From contig NZ_PHHD01000001.1 in NCBI RefSeq assembly GCF_002813445.1, positions 3,534,001-3,598,000 of the forward strand: a stretch of DNA of 64,000 nt. The letters are read 5' to 3'. A program made the translations under genes and the position numbers. The notes beneath the pieces are model-generated. The model had not been told where the DNA came from. It was given only the letters and a program-made list of their open reading frames with translations, and did no database searches. Below, piece after piece: positions 35,783-44,428 of the stretch (position 1 is the stretch's first letter; each line of letters starts with the position of its first letter). This stretch comes from Pseudomonas tolaasii NCPPB 2192. GTDB taxonomy: Bacteria > Pseudomonadota > Gammaproteobacteria > Pseudomonadales > Pseudomonadaceae.

Positions 35783-36913
35783 ATGGCAGTCAAGGTCCTG
35801 GTGGTGGACGATTCGGGTTTCTTCCGCCGCCGCGTCTCGGAAATTCTTTCCGCCGACCCAACGATTCAGGTGGTCGGTACGGCCACCAACGGCAAAGAGG
35901 CGATTGATCAGGCCATCGCGTTGAAACCGGACGTGATCACCATGGACTACGAGATGCCGATGATGGATGGCATCACGGCCGTGCGGCACATCATGCAGCG
36001 CTGTCCGACCCCGGTGTTGATGTTTTCCTCACTGACCCACGAAGGCGCCCGGGTGACCCTGGATGCGCTGGACGCCGGTGCGGTGGACTTCCTGCCGAAG
36101 AATTTCGAAGACATCTCGCGCAATCCCGAGAAGGTCAAGCAACTGCTGTGCGAGAAGGTGCACAGCATTTCACGCAGTAACCGTCGCAGTCTGTTCAGCG
36201 CGCCTGCGCCGACGCCTGCATCGGTTGCGGCACCGGCTGCGCCGACGTCATCGTTTGCTCGCCCAGCGCCCGCGCCGGTTGCACGGCCTGCCGTGGCGCC
36301 GGTTCGCGCCGCTGCGCCTGCAACTGCCCACTCGCCTGCGCCGAAACGCAAAGCCTATAAGCTGGTGGCTATCGGCACGTCCACGGGCGGCCCGGTCGCC
36401 CTGCAACGCGTGCTGACCCAACTGCCGGCCAACTTCCCGGCGCCGATTGTGCTGGTACAACACATGCCGGCCGCGTTTACCAAGGCGTTCGCCGAGCGTT
36501 TGGACAAGCTGTGCCGCATCAGCGTCAAGGAAGCGGAGGATGGCGACATCCTGCGCCCTGGCCTGGCGCTGCTGGCCCCCGGCGGCAAACAAATGATGGT
36601 GGACGGCCGTGGCGCGGTGAAAATCCTGCCGGGCGACGAGCGCCTGAACTACAAGCCGTGCGTGGATATCACCTTCGGTTCGGCGGCCAAATCCTACGGT
36701 GACAAAGTTCTGGCGGTGGTACTCACCGGCATGGGCGCCGACGGCCGTGAAGGCGCGCGCCTGCTCAAGCAGGGCGGCAGTGCCATCTGGGCCCAGGATG
36801 AAGCCAGTTGCGTGATCTATGGCATGCCCATGGCCATCGTCAAGGCTGAACTGGCCGACGCGGTCTACAGCCTGGACGACATCGGCAAACATCTGGTGGA
36901 GGCCTGCCTCTGA
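35783..36913 (+). CDS. cheB: Chemoreceptor methylesterase CheB
   Basis: 376 aa. N-terminal receiver (Asp55 in ITMDYEMPMMDG), Ala/Pro linker (about 150-195), then the methylesterase domain with the catalytic Ser in GTSTGG, His in VQHMP and Asp in TGMGADG. It demethylates or deamidates receptor glutamyl residues after phosphorylation by CheA. ATG 35783 follows CGGAG; it overlaps motC by one base (TGATG). Confidence 0.95.
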   Translation: MAVKVLVVDDSGFFRRRVSEILSADPTIQVVGTATNGKEAIDQAIALKPDVITMDYEMPMMDGITAVRHIMQRCPTPVLMFSSLTHEGARVTLDALDAGAVDFLPKNFEDISRNPEKVKQLLCEKVHSISRSNRRSLFSAPAPTPASVAAPAAPTSSFARPAPAPVARPAVAPVRAAAPATAHSPAPKRKAYKLVAIGTSTGGPVALQRVLTQLPANFPAPIVLVQHMPAAFTKAFAERLDKLCRISVKEAEDGDILRPGLALLAPGGKQMMVDGRGAVKILPGDERLNYKPCVDITFGSAAKSYGDKVLAVVLTGMGADGREGARLLKQGGSAIWAQDEASCVIYGMPMAIVKAELADAVYSLDDIGKHLVEACL

Positions 36914-37653
36914 TGGATGTATTGAGCCTGATCGGCATCATCATGGCGTTTGTCGCGATCATTGGCGGCAACTACCTCGAAGGCGGCCACCTCGGCGCGT
37001 TGGCCAACGGCCCGGCCGCGCTGATCGTGATCGGCGGCACCGTGGGCGCTGCGTTGCTGCAGTCGCCCCTGAGCTCATTCAAGCGCGCCATGCAGATTCT
37101 GGTGTGGATCATTTTCCCGCCGCGCGTGGATTTGCCGGGCGGCATCGACCGCGTGGTCAACTGGAGCCTCACCGCGCGCAAGGAAGGCCTGCTGGGTCTG
37201 GAAGGCGTGGCCGATGCCGAGCCCGACAGTTACGCGCGCAAAGGCCTGCAATTACTGGTGGACGGCGCCGAGCCGGAAGCGATCCGCAGCATTCTGGAAG
37301 TGGATTTCTACACCCAGGAAAGCCGTGACATCAATGCCGCCAAGGTCTTTGAAAGCATGGGCGGCTACGCGCCGACCATCGGCATCATTGGTGCGGTGAT
37401 GGGCCTGATTCATGTGATGGGCAACCTGGCTGACCCCTCGCAACTGGGTAGCGGCATTGCCGTGGCGTTTGTCGCCACCATCTACGGCGTGGCCAGTGCC
37501 AACCTTGTGCTGCTGCCGGTGGCCAGCAAGTTGAAGTCGATCGCCATGCGCCAGTCCCGTTACCGCGAGATGCTGCTGGAAGGCATCCTGTCGATTGCCG
37601 AGGGCGAAAACCCGCGCTCCATCGAATTGAAGCTCCAGGGCTTCATGGATTGA
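36913..37653 (+). CDS. motC: Flagellar stator protein MotC (MotA/PomA family)
   Basis: 246 aa with four membrane helices (about 4-22, 33-50, 150-172 and 182-205). The cytoplasmic loop holds charged residues that push FliG. The signature GGYAPTIGIIGAVMGLIHVM is present. With MotD it forms the second stator pair of Pseudomonas, used mainly for swarming or viscous media. Its start is coupled to the cheB stop. Confidence 0.95.
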   Translation: MDVLSLIGIIMAFVAIIGGNYLEGGHLGALANGPAALIVIGGTVGAALLQSPLSSFKRAMQILVWIIFPPRVDLPGGIDRVVNWSLTARKEGLLGLEGVADAEPDSYARKGLQLLVDGAEPEAIRSILEVDFYTQESRDINAAKVFESMGGYAPTIGIIGAVMGLIHVMGNLADPSQLGSGIAVAFVATIYGVASANLVLLPVASKLKSIAMRQSRYREMLLEGILSIAEGENPRSIELKLQGFMD

Positions 37654-37687
37654 TGATGGGTATCGACGTGTGGCGAACTGCGCCGTT

Positions 37688-37838
37688 GTGGCGAGCGAGC
37701 TTATTGTGGCGAGCGAGCTTGCTCGCGCTGGGTTGCGCAGCAGCCCCAACACTGGCGACTCGGTTTCGGCAGGAGAGCGGTGGTGAGTTCATTGGGGCCG
37801 CTTCGCGCCCCAGCGCGAGCAAGCTCGCTCGCCACAGT
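37688..37838. repeat. REP cluster of the GTGGCGAGCGAGCTT type between motC and motD
   Basis: Two tandem GTGGCGAGCGAGCTT units (37688 and 37706) face one inverted AAGCTCGCTCGCCAC. This is a different REP family from the GTGGGAGC type found elsewhere in the window. It splits the motCD pair and ends 24 bases before motD. Confidence 0.88.
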
Positions 37839-37861
37839 GAATCGTTCGGAGGTAAAGACTT

Positions 37862-38749
37862 GTGAGCCGTCGCCGTCGCGAGCCTGAAGAACATGTTAAC
37901 CACGAACGCTGGCTGGTGTCCTACGCGGACTTCATCACCTTGTTGTTCGCGTTTTTCGTGGTGATGTACTCCATCTCGTCGATCAATGAAGGCAAGTACA
38001 AGGTGATTTCCCAGGCGTTGGTCGGGGTGTTCAACGACGCTGACCGTTCCCTCAAGCCGATTCCGATTGGCGATGAACGGCCCAAGACCGTGACCCCGGC
38101 CAAGCCGCTGGTCAATGACAGCGACGAAACCGCGGCGGGCATCGGCGGCACCAGCGACCCGCTCAAAAGCATTGCCGACGACATCAGCGCCGCGTTTGGC
38201 GACCTGATCAAGTCCAACCAGATGACCGTGCGCGGTAACGAGCTATGGGTGGAGATCGAGTTGAACTCCAGCCTGTTGTTCGCCAGCGCCGATGCGATGC
38301 CGAGCGACCAGGCGTTCACCATCATCGACAAGGTGGCGGCGATCCTCAAACCGTTTGAAAACCCGGTGCACGTAGAAGGCTTTACCGACAACTTTCCGAT
38401 CAGCACGGCGCAATACCCGACCAACTGGGAATTGTCTTCGGCCCGTGCCGCGAGCATTGTGCGCATGCTGGCGATGCAGGGTGTGAACCCCGGGCGCCTG
38501 GCGTCGGTGGGTTATGGCGAATTCCAGCCGGTGGCCAACAACGCCACGGCGGAAGGCCGCGCGCGCAACCGCCGGGTGGTGCTGGTGGTCTCGCGTAACC
38601 TGGACGTGCGCCGCAGCCTGACCGGCACCGGCACGGCCAATGCAACGCCGGACGCGGCGTTGAAGCGGGCTGGCACACAAACTGCACCGCCAACCGTTAA
38701 ACCGTCGGTTCGTCAGAGTGCCGTCAATTCTCCGTCACCGGCTCAATAA
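37862..38749 (+). CDS. motD: Flagellar stator protein MotD (MotB family)
   Basis: 295 aa. Single membrane helix at about residues 20-40 with the proton-binding Asp in WLVSYADFITLLFAFF, plug region, and OmpA-like peptidoglycan-binding domain (about 125-245; GFTDNFP, NWELSSARAASI). Ala/Pro tail. GTG 37862 follows GGAGGTAAAGACTT. A REP cluster separates it from motC. Confidence 0.95.
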   Translation: MSRRRREPEEHVNHERWLVSYADFITLLFAFFVVMYSISSINEGKYKVISQALVGVFNDADRSLKPIPIGDERPKTVTPAKPLVNDSDETAAGIGGTSDPLKSIADDISAAFGDLIKSNQMTVRGNELWVEIELNSSLLFASADAMPSDQAFTIIDKVAAILKPFENPVHVEGFTDNFPISTAQYPTNWELSSARAASIVRMLAMQGVNPGRLASVGYGEFQPVANNATAEGRARNRRVVLVVSRNLDVRRSLTGTGTANATPDAALKRAGTQTAPPTVKPSVRQSAVNSPSPAQ

Positions 38750-38800
38750 CTTTATGCACTGTCTCGGTCGCGCCAATGCCTGCCGGGAGGAACCAACCGA

Positions 38801-39589
38801 ATGAGAGTCTGGGCAGTTGCCAATCAAAAAGGTGGGGTCGGCAAGACCACCACGTCCATCGCCCTGGCCGGTTTGCTGGCAGAGGCGGGCAAGCGCGTGG
38901 TCGTGGTCGACCTGGACCCCCACGGCTCCATGACCAGCTATTTCGGTTACGACCCGGATGCGCTGGAACACAGCTGCTACGACCTGTTCCTGCACAAGGG
39001 CAGCGTGCCGGCGGATTTGCCGGGGCAACTGCTGCTGCCCACCAGCAACGAAAGCATTTCCCTGCTGCCGTCCAGCACCGCCTTGGCCACCCTTGAGCGC
39101 CAGTCGCCGGGGCAGAGCGGTTTGGGCCTGGTGATCGCCAAGACCCTGGCGCAACTGTGGCAGGACTTCGACTACGCGATCATCGACAGCCCGCCGTTGC
39201 TTGGCGTGCTGATGGTCAACGCCTTGGCGGCCAGCCAGCAGCTGGTGATCCCGGTGCAGACCGAGCACCTGGCGGTCAAAGGCCTGGAGCGCATGGTCAG
39301 CACCCTGGCGATGATCAACCGCTCGCGCAAACAGGCGCTGCCGTTCAGCATCGTGCCGACCCTGTTCGACCGCCGCACCCAGGCGTCCCTGGGGACTTTG
39401 CGCGTATTGCGCGATGCCTACCCGGACACCATCTGGAATGGCTACATCCCGGTGGACACGCGCCTGCGTGACGCCAGCCGCGCCGGTCTGACGCCGTCGC
39501 AGTTCGACGGCAAGAGCCGTGGCGTGCTGGCCTACCGCGCGTTGCTCAAGCACCTGCTGTCGCAGCAGCTTGTGGCGCAGGTGGCGTGA
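38801..39589 (+). CDS. parC: ParA-like ATPase ParC for polar chemotaxis arrays
   Basis: 262 aa ParA/MinD-type ATPase with Walker A KGGVGKT at 10-16, DLDPHG and IIDSPP switch regions. Its place between motD and the CheW-like gene is that of ParC in Vibrio and Pseudomonas, where it brings chemotaxis arrays to the cell pole through ParP. No parB or parS is near, which argues against plasmid or chromosome partition. The stop overlaps the parP start. Confidence 0.88.
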   Translation: MRVWAVANQKGGVGKTTTSIALAGLLAEAGKRVVVVDLDPHGSMTSYFGYDPDALEHSCYDLFLHKGSVPADLPGQLLLPTSNESISLLPSSTALATLERQSPGQSGLGLVIAKTLAQLWQDFDYAIIDSPPLLGVLMVNALAASQQLVIPVQTEHLAVKGLERMVSTLAMINRSRKQALPFSIVPTLFDRRTQASLGTLRVLRDAYPDTIWNGYIPVDTRLRDASRAGLTPSQFDGKSRGVLAYRALLKHLLSQQLVAQVA

Positions 39590-40380
39590 TGACCCGTCCC
39601 GTAGAACTCAAGACCCGGCCGCAACTGGCACTGGAATCCTACCTGGATGCCTTGCTGCAGGATGCGACTGCGCAAGAACTGCCTGAGCCGATTCTGGTGT
39701 TGGAACCGGCGGTCGAACCGGAAGCCGCGCTGGATGAATTCCAGTTGGCGGTGCTGGAAGAGCAAGCCCGGGATGCCTTGGTGGTGGTGCCGATTGCACC
39801 GGTTGTTTCGGCGCCGGTAGTGGTTGCACCGGTTGTGGTCGAGCCGGTGGTGGAAGTTCACCTGCCGCCAAGCATCACCCCACCGCCGGTGACGGGCGAT
39901 GACCGCCCGGCGTGGGCCGCCGAGCCGTTCGAATGCCTGCTGTTCGACGTCGCCGGGCTGACTCTGGCGGTGCCGCTGGTGTGCCTGGGCTCGATCTACT
40001 CGCTGGAAGGCCAGGAACTGACGCCACTGTTCGGGCAACCGGAGTGGTTCCTTGGCATCCTGCCCAGCCAGGCCGGCAACCTTAAAGTCCTCGATACCGC
40101 GCGCTGGGTGATGCCCGACCGCTACCGCGATGACTTTCGCCAGGGCCTGCAATATGTGATCTCGGTGCAGGGTTACGAGTGGGGGCTGGCGGTGCATCAA
40201 GTCAGCCGCTCATTGCGCCTGGACCCGAACGAAATCAAATGGCGCAGCCACCGGGGCCAGCGGCCATGGCTGGCGGGCACCGTGATCGAACACATGTGCG
40301 CGTTGCTTGATGTCGCCGAGCTGGCCGAGTTGATCGCCAGTGGCGCCGTCAAATCGATGCCACAGAACAAACGCAGTTGA
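39589..40380 (+). CDS. parP: ParP-like coupling protein with C-terminal CheW-like domain
   Basis: 263 aa. The N-terminal 100 residues are variable and rich in Val/Pro/Glu (ParC-interacting side in Vibrio). The C-terminal CheW/AIF-type domain (about 110-245: FECLLFDVAGLTLAVPL) binds CheA and receptors. ATG 39589 overlaps the parC stop (TGATG). It tethers the array to ParC at the pole. Confidence 0.85.
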   Translation: MTRPVELKTRPQLALESYLDALLQDATAQELPEPILVLEPAVEPEAALDEFQLAVLEEQARDALVVVPIAPVVSAPVVVAPVVVEPVVEVHLPPSITPPPVTGDDRPAWAAEPFECLLFDVAGLTLAVPLVCLGSIYSLEGQELTPLFGQPEWFLGILPSQAGNLKVLDTARWVMPDRYRDDFRQGLQYVISVQGYEWGLAVHQVSRSLRLDPNEIKWRSHRGQRPWLAGTVIEHMCALLDVAELAELIASGAVKSMPQNKRS

Positions 40381-40443
40381 TTGAACAATAAGGGCCGTGC
40401 GGTTGCGTGGCCAAAGAAGCACACACAGAAGGGGCAAAGGGGT

Positions 40444-40929
40444 ATGAACAAGTCAGCGTCCGCACAAGGTTTGGCCGATGATCCAATCCTGCAATGGGTA
40501 ACCTTCAAACTGGACAACGAGTCCTACGGCATCAACGTGATGCGCGTGCAGGAAGTGCTGCGCTACACCGAGATCGCCCCGGTGCCGGGTGCGCCAAGCT
40601 ACGTGCTGGGCATCATCAACCTGCGCGGCAACGTGGTGACCGTGATCGACACCCGCCAGCGTTTTGGCCTGGTGCCGACTGAAGTCAACGACAACACCCG
40701 TATCGTGATCATCGAAGCCGACAAGCAAGTGGTCGGGATCATGGTCGACAGCGTGGCCGAAGTGGTTTACCTGCGCCAATCGGAAGTGGAAACCGCGCCG
40801 AACGTGGGTAACGAAGAATCCGCCAAGTTTATCCAGGGCGTGTGCAACAAGAACGGCGAACTGCTGATTCTGGTTGAGCTGGACAAGATGATGAGCGAAG
40901 AAGAATGGTCGGAACTGGAGAGCATCTGA
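40444..40929 (+). CDS. cheW: Chemotaxis coupling protein CheW
   Basis: 161 aa CheW domain (WVTFKLDNESYGINVMRVQEVL, GIINLRGNVVTVIDTR). It couples receptors to CheA P5. ATG 40444 (MNKSASAQG) follows a purine-rich AAAGGGGT; the open frame begins earlier at 40381 but without homology to the family. It ends directly before the DUF2802 gene. Confidence 0.95.
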   Translation: MNKSASAQGLADDPILQWVTFKLDNESYGINVMRVQEVLRYTEIAPVPGAPSYVLGIINLRGNVVTVIDTRQRFGLVPTEVNDNTRIVIIEADKQVVGIMVDSVAEVVYLRQSEVETAPNVGNEESAKFIQGVCNKNGELLILVELDKMMSEEEWSELESI

Positions 40930-41322
40930 TTGTTCTTTGAGGCGGCGGTGATTGTCCTGGCCCTGTTGTGGGCCGGGACCCTGGCGTTCCTGCTGCGCTA
41001 CATGCGCCAGCAACGGGAGTTGGCCCAGCAACAGGCCGAGCGGGATGCCGTGCGCGACCGGCGCATTCTGGATCTGGTCAAGCGGGTGGATCACTTTCAG
41101 CAGAGTGCGGTGAAAGTGGGGGATGAGGTGCACGAGTTGCGCGCGATTCTTGGGCCTTTGCCTGACAAGTTGGCGCAATTGGAGCAACGGGATCCGTCGA
41201 GCCTGTCGTTTGCCCAGGCGGCCAAGCTGGTCGGGATGGGGGCGACGGTGGATGAGCTTACTCAGTCTTGTGGGTTGACTCAGGCTGAGGCGCAGTTGAT
41301 GAGTAAGTTGCACAAAGGCTGA
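40930..41322 (+). CDS. fipA: DUF2802 membrane protein, FipA-like FlhF-interaction partner
   Basis: 130 aa. One N-terminal membrane helix (about 4-22, AAVIVLALLWAGTLAFLL), coiled-coil (25-75) and C-terminal DUF2802 domain (about 90-128, LVGMGATVDELTQSCGLTQAEAQL). Recent work on polar flagellates including P. putida named such proteins FipA: they bind FlhF and help place the flagellum at the pole. TTG 40930 directly follows the cheW stop, so translation is probably coupled. The name rests on domain type and position at the end of the che block. Confidence 0.75.
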   Translation: MFFEAAVIVLALLWAGTLAFLLRYMRQQRELAQQQAERDAVRDRRILDLVKRVDHFQQSAVKVGDEVHELRAILGPLPDKLAQLEQRDPSSLSFAQAAKLVGMGATVDELTQSCGLTQAEAQLMSKLHKG

Positions 41323-41326
41323 TTGT

Positions 41327-41395
41327 GTACATAACCGTTGCTGCGGTAACGGCGACTTAGGGTTCCGCGCTTACGGCGGTCAATTTTTGAAGCGT
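41327..41395. repeat. Fragment of the large palindrome family, left part
   Basis: GTACATAACCGTTGCTGCGG, then GGTTCCGCGCTTACGGCGG and TTTTTGAAG, matches the outer end of the left arm at 18542-18610 in the same orientation. It lies in the 320-base gap after fipA. Confidence 0.8.
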
Positions 41396-41412
41396 TGTAC
41401 TGAACGGACACC

Positions 41413-41504
41413 TGTGTGGGAGCGGGCTTGCCCGCGATCGCGGTGGTTCAGCCAAGAATGTATTGACTGACACGCTGCCATCGCGGGCAAGCCCGCTCCC
41501 ACAC
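41413..41504. repeat. REPIN in the fipA-yegS gap
   Basis: GTGTGGGAGCGGGCTTGCC and inverted GGCAAGCCCGCTCCCACAC, 92 bases end to end, lying between two fragments of the palindrome family. Confidence 0.92.
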
Positions 41505-41511
41505 TGAACCT

Positions 41512-41553
41512 CTTTTGCTTCACACCTCTCAGACCGGCTGTCAGGCCTCCATT
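41512..41553. repeat. Fragment of the large palindrome family, right part
   Basis: TTTTGCTTCACACCTCTCAG followed by ACCGGCTGTCAGGCCTCC matches the inner end of the right arm at 19071-19100 in the same orientation. The rest of both arms is missing here. Confidence 0.75.
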
Positions 41554-41644
41554 ACCCAAAAAATGGACAGGCCCCCGGTAAACCAAACCCCCTCCCCAAA
41601 TGTCCACATCCTTCAGGAACCACTAAACCCCAGGAGTACCCCCC

Positions 41645-42565
41645 ATGACCACCCCCAAAGCCCTGCTGATCCTCCACGGCAAGCAAGCCCTCAACGAGGA
41701 CGTGCGCACCGCCGTGCAGGCCCGGCGTGAACAGGGGTGGGAACTGGCCGTACGAGTCACCTGGGAAGGCGGCGACGCCCAGCGCCTGGTCAACGAAGCC
41801 CTGGCCGACGGCTACACCCATCTCATCGCCGGTGGTGGCGACGGCACCCTGCGCGACGTGGCCGAAGCCATGGCCCTGGCCAAAACCGATGCCAGCCTGG
41901 TGTTGATGCCTTTGGGCACCGCCAACGACTTTGCCAAGGCTGCCGGTGTACCGCTGCAACCGGCCGAAGCCCTGGCATTGCTCGATGTCGAACCCCGGGC
42001 CATCGACCTCGGCCAGGCGGGCAGCCAAATGTTCCTCAACATGGCCACCGGCGGCTTCGGCAGCCAGGTCACCGCCAACACCTCCGAAGACCTGAAAAAA
42101 GTACTGGGCGGCGCCGCCTACCTGTTCACCGGTCTGACCCGCTTCAGTGAGTTGAAAGCCGCTTACGGCGAACTGGAAGGCCCGGGTTTCCACTGGAAAG
42201 GCGACTTGCTGGCGCTGGGCATCGGTAACGGCCGCCAGGCGGGCGGTGGGCATGTGTTGTGCCCCGGCGCGTTGGCCGATGACGGCCTGCTCGATATCAG
42301 CATCCTGCCGGCGCCGCAGGAAGTGGTCGGCACCCTGATGACGCTGATGAGCGACGGCTGGGGCCTGGACAACCTGTTCGTGCGTGCGCGTCTGCCGTGG
42401 GTCGAGATCAAGGTGGCCGAAGGGTTGTACATCAACCTTGACGGCGAGCCGCTCAAAGGCGATGAGCTGCGTTTCAGCGCACTGCCCAACGCCTTGCGCG
42501 TGCATCTGCCGGTGAATTCGCCGCTAGTCGTCCAGGCTGATGATCTGCTCGCGAACGGCGAATAA
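41645..42565 (+). CDS. yegS: YegS-like lipid kinase
   Basis: 306 aa. Diacylglycerol-kinase catalytic fold with GGGDGTLRDV at residues 63-72 and PLGTANDFAKA at about 89-99. E. coli YegS phosphorylates phosphatidylglycerol in vitro; the physiological substrate is unknown. It is unrelated to the chemotaxis genes before it. ATG 41645 follows AGGAGTACCCCCC. Its last 42 bases overlap the convergent response-regulator gene. Confidence 0.88.
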   Translation: MTTPKALLILHGKQALNEDVRTAVQARREQGWELAVRVTWEGGDAQRLVNEALADGYTHLIAGGGDGTLRDVAEAMALAKTDASLVLMPLGTANDFAKAAGVPLQPAEALALLDVEPRAIDLGQAGSQMFLNMATGGFGSQVTANTSEDLKKVLGGAAYLFTGLTRFSELKAAYGELEGPGFHWKGDLLALGIGNGRQAGGGHVLCPGALADDGLLDISILPAPQEVVGTLMTLMSDGWGLDNLFVRARLPWVEIKVAEGLYINLDGEPLKGDELRFSALPNALRVHLPVNSPLVVQADDLLANGE

Positions 42566-43183
42566 CACCAGGCCCGCCACGTCAAAAATCTGCAGGCGCT
42601 TCATGATCTGCGAGCGATGGGCCTCGACCGTCTTGATGCTCAAGCCCAGGCCCTGGGCGATTTCACGGGTGGACTTGCCGCGCACGATCAAACGCAGGAT
42701 CTCCAGCTGCCGCGCCGTGAGGTTGTGGCTCTGGGCGACGGGGGAGGCCGGGCCCTGGCTGCGGATCAGCGCCTGGTTGATCACGGTGTGGGCGATGGCG
42801 GGGCTCAGGTAGCGTTCGTTGTTGCGCAACGCCAATAGCGCGTGTTCCAGCTCGTTGGCGGTGGTGTCCTTGAGCAGGTAGCCATGGGCGCCGGATTCCA
42901 GCGCGCGCATGATCAGTTCCGGGTCGGTGTGCATCGACAGGATCAGCACCTTGCTTCTGGGATAAGCCGCTTTGAGCTGCTGCAAGGCGTCCAGGCCGCC
43001 GATGTGTTTCATCGACAGGTCCAGCAGCACGATGTCGGGCTGCAGGGTGCTGAATTTCTCGAGTAACTGCGCGCCATCGCTGGCTTCGCCAATCACGTTG
43101 TAGCCGGGGATGTCCTGGACCAGCGCGCGAACGCCGGCCCGGATCAATGCGTGGTCATCTACCAAGAGTAATTTGCACGTCAC
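42524..43183 (-). CDS. LuxR-family (NarL-type) response regulator
   Basis: 219 aa. Receiver domain with Asp55 (VLLDLSMKHIGG) and Lys in YLLKDT, and a GerE/LuxR helix-turn-helix (about 150-210; LTARQLEILRLIVRGKSTREIAQGL as the hallmark, then SIKTVEAH). Transcribed with, and 4 bases overlapping, the upstream kinase gene at 43180. Its 3' end overlaps yegS on the other strand. The regulated genes cannot be read from the sequence; it resembles GacA/UvrY-like orphan pairs only in general design. Confidence 0.93.
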   Translation of the reverse strand: MTCKLLLVDDHALIRAGVRALVQDIPGYNVIGEASDGAQLLEKFSTLQPDIVLLDLSMKHIGGLDALQQLKAAYPRSKVLILSMHTDPELIMRALESGAHGYLLKDTTANELEHALLALRNNERYLSPAIAHTVINQALIRSQGPASPVAQSHNLTARQLEILRLIVRGKSTREIAQGLGLSIKTVEAHRSQIMKRLQIFDVAGLVLFAVREQIISLDD

Positions 43184-44187
43184 TCGAGAACCTTAGGGGA
43201 ACTGGCCCGTTCGAGGGCGCGGGGCGCCCAGGGGAAAAGCGCGTCGATGCGCGTGCCTTTGCCAGGCTGGCTGGTGACGGACAAGGAGCCGCCCAGTTGA
43301 TCGATGCGTTCGGACATGCCGGCCATGCCCCGTTGGCCTTCTCTGCCCGGGTTGGCGGCAGGCGAGAAGCCCAGGCCGTCATCGCAGATCATCAGCGACA
43401 AGCCTTCGGGCAAGCGTTGCAGGCGTACCAGCAAGTTGTGCGCCTGGGCATGGCGAAGCATGTTCGTCACCGCTTCCTGGGTGATGCGAAACGCCGCCAC
43501 CGCCATTTCTTCCGGGATCCCGGTCAGCCGTTGCTGGCATTCCAGGCTCCAGTGAACGGGGGTGTTTTCCAGGGTCTTGAGCAGGTGCGCACGCAGGCTT
43601 GCCTCAAGGCCCAGGCTTGCCAGCTGCCGGGGGTTGAGGATGGCGGACACGTCGCGCACTTTGGCGAGGGTTTCATTCAGGGTGTTGCACAGCACCGTGC
43701 ACTGGCTCTGCAGGTCTTCGGGCAGGCGGCGCTTGAGCCATTCGCTCTGCAGTTTGGCGGCGGTGAGCAGTTGGCCGATATCGTCATGCAGCTCGCGGCT
43801 GAGACGGTGCCGTTCGTTTTCCTGGACTTGCAGCAGGCGGTCGGCCAGCTCCTGAGGCTGGAATTTGATCGACTTGCGTGAGCTCCATTGCTGCAGGCCT
43901 GCCACCAGCAGGGTCGCGAGGTTGAGCAGCAGGATCGACAGCGGCAACGGTGCGGAACGGGTGTAGGCCCACAGGCTGACCAGCAACGAACAAAGGCACA
44001 GAACCAGCACCATGCGGCGCGCATGGCGGCGGGACACGGATCTTGCGATGAGTGACTTGAGGCTGGCGTACATAGCGGATGGAGCCACTGAAGGTTCGCT
44101 GCGGGAAACCCGGCCAATTCGGCTGACAGGGCTTTGTGTGGAATCGTTTTTATACATGATGAAGTTGAGCCACTTCGAGCGGGGCAT
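43180..44187 (-). CDS. Sensor histidine kinase (HisKA_3 / NarX type)
   Basis: 335 aa. Two close membrane helices (about 59-76 and 79-98) with almost no periplasmic loop, so it probably senses within the membrane or cytoplasm. HisKA_3 with His134 in LSRELHDDIGQ, then HATPase (EAVTNMLRHAQA, DDGLGF, GMAGMSERI). It forms a pair with the LuxR-type regulator that follows. The start is uncertain: ATG 44187, 44157 or 44073 are all in frame without a clear ribosome site. Confidence 0.9.
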   Translation of the reverse strand: MPRSKWLNFIMYKNDSTQSPVSRIGRVSRSEPSVAPSAMYASLKSLIARSVSRRHARRMVLVLCLCSLLVSLWAYTRSAPLPLSILLLNLATLLVAGLQQWSSRKSIKFQPQELADRLLQVQENERHRLSRELHDDIGQLLTAAKLQSEWLKRRLPEDLQSQCTVLCNTLNETLAKVRDVSAILNPRQLASLGLEASLRAHLLKTLENTPVHWSLECQQRLTGIPEEMAVAAFRITQEAVTNMLRHAQAHNLLVRLQRLPEGLSLMICDDGLGFSPAANPGREGQRGMAGMSERIDQLGGSLSVTSQPGKGTRIDALFPWAPRALERASSPKVLE

Positions 44188-44428
44188 AGTACCACCACTG
44201 TTACCGTTGGTCGCCTGGCGCTTCTCGTTGAAGGCTTATTAAGCAGGCGAGCGTTCTGGGCGGTAATCCCAGTGCCCAAAGAGTGAGCCGTTGTATTAAT
44301 TAAGTGGGTTTGTATCACTCTTGCATTGATGGCTAATTGATATGTTTGCCCGCAAAGCGGTACTGGCCATTTAGTGGGAAGGGTCGCTTTTAGATAAGCC
44401 GATTATTAAATACGACCTGCGCGATACA

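Noticed and set aside
33599..35989. 796-codon open frame antisense to cheA
   Set aside because: His/Gln/Arg-rich shadow of the cheA frame with no recognisable domain; the sense gene is complete.
38801..40380. Chromosome or plasmid partition locus (ParA-type ATPase)
   Set aside because: No parB, no parS-like repeats, and the partner gene carries a CheW-like domain, so it belongs to chemotaxis.
44308..44332. Sigma-54-like GTATCACTCTTGCA in the gap between the kinase gene and 44429
   Set aside because: The invariant GG of the -24 element is missing.
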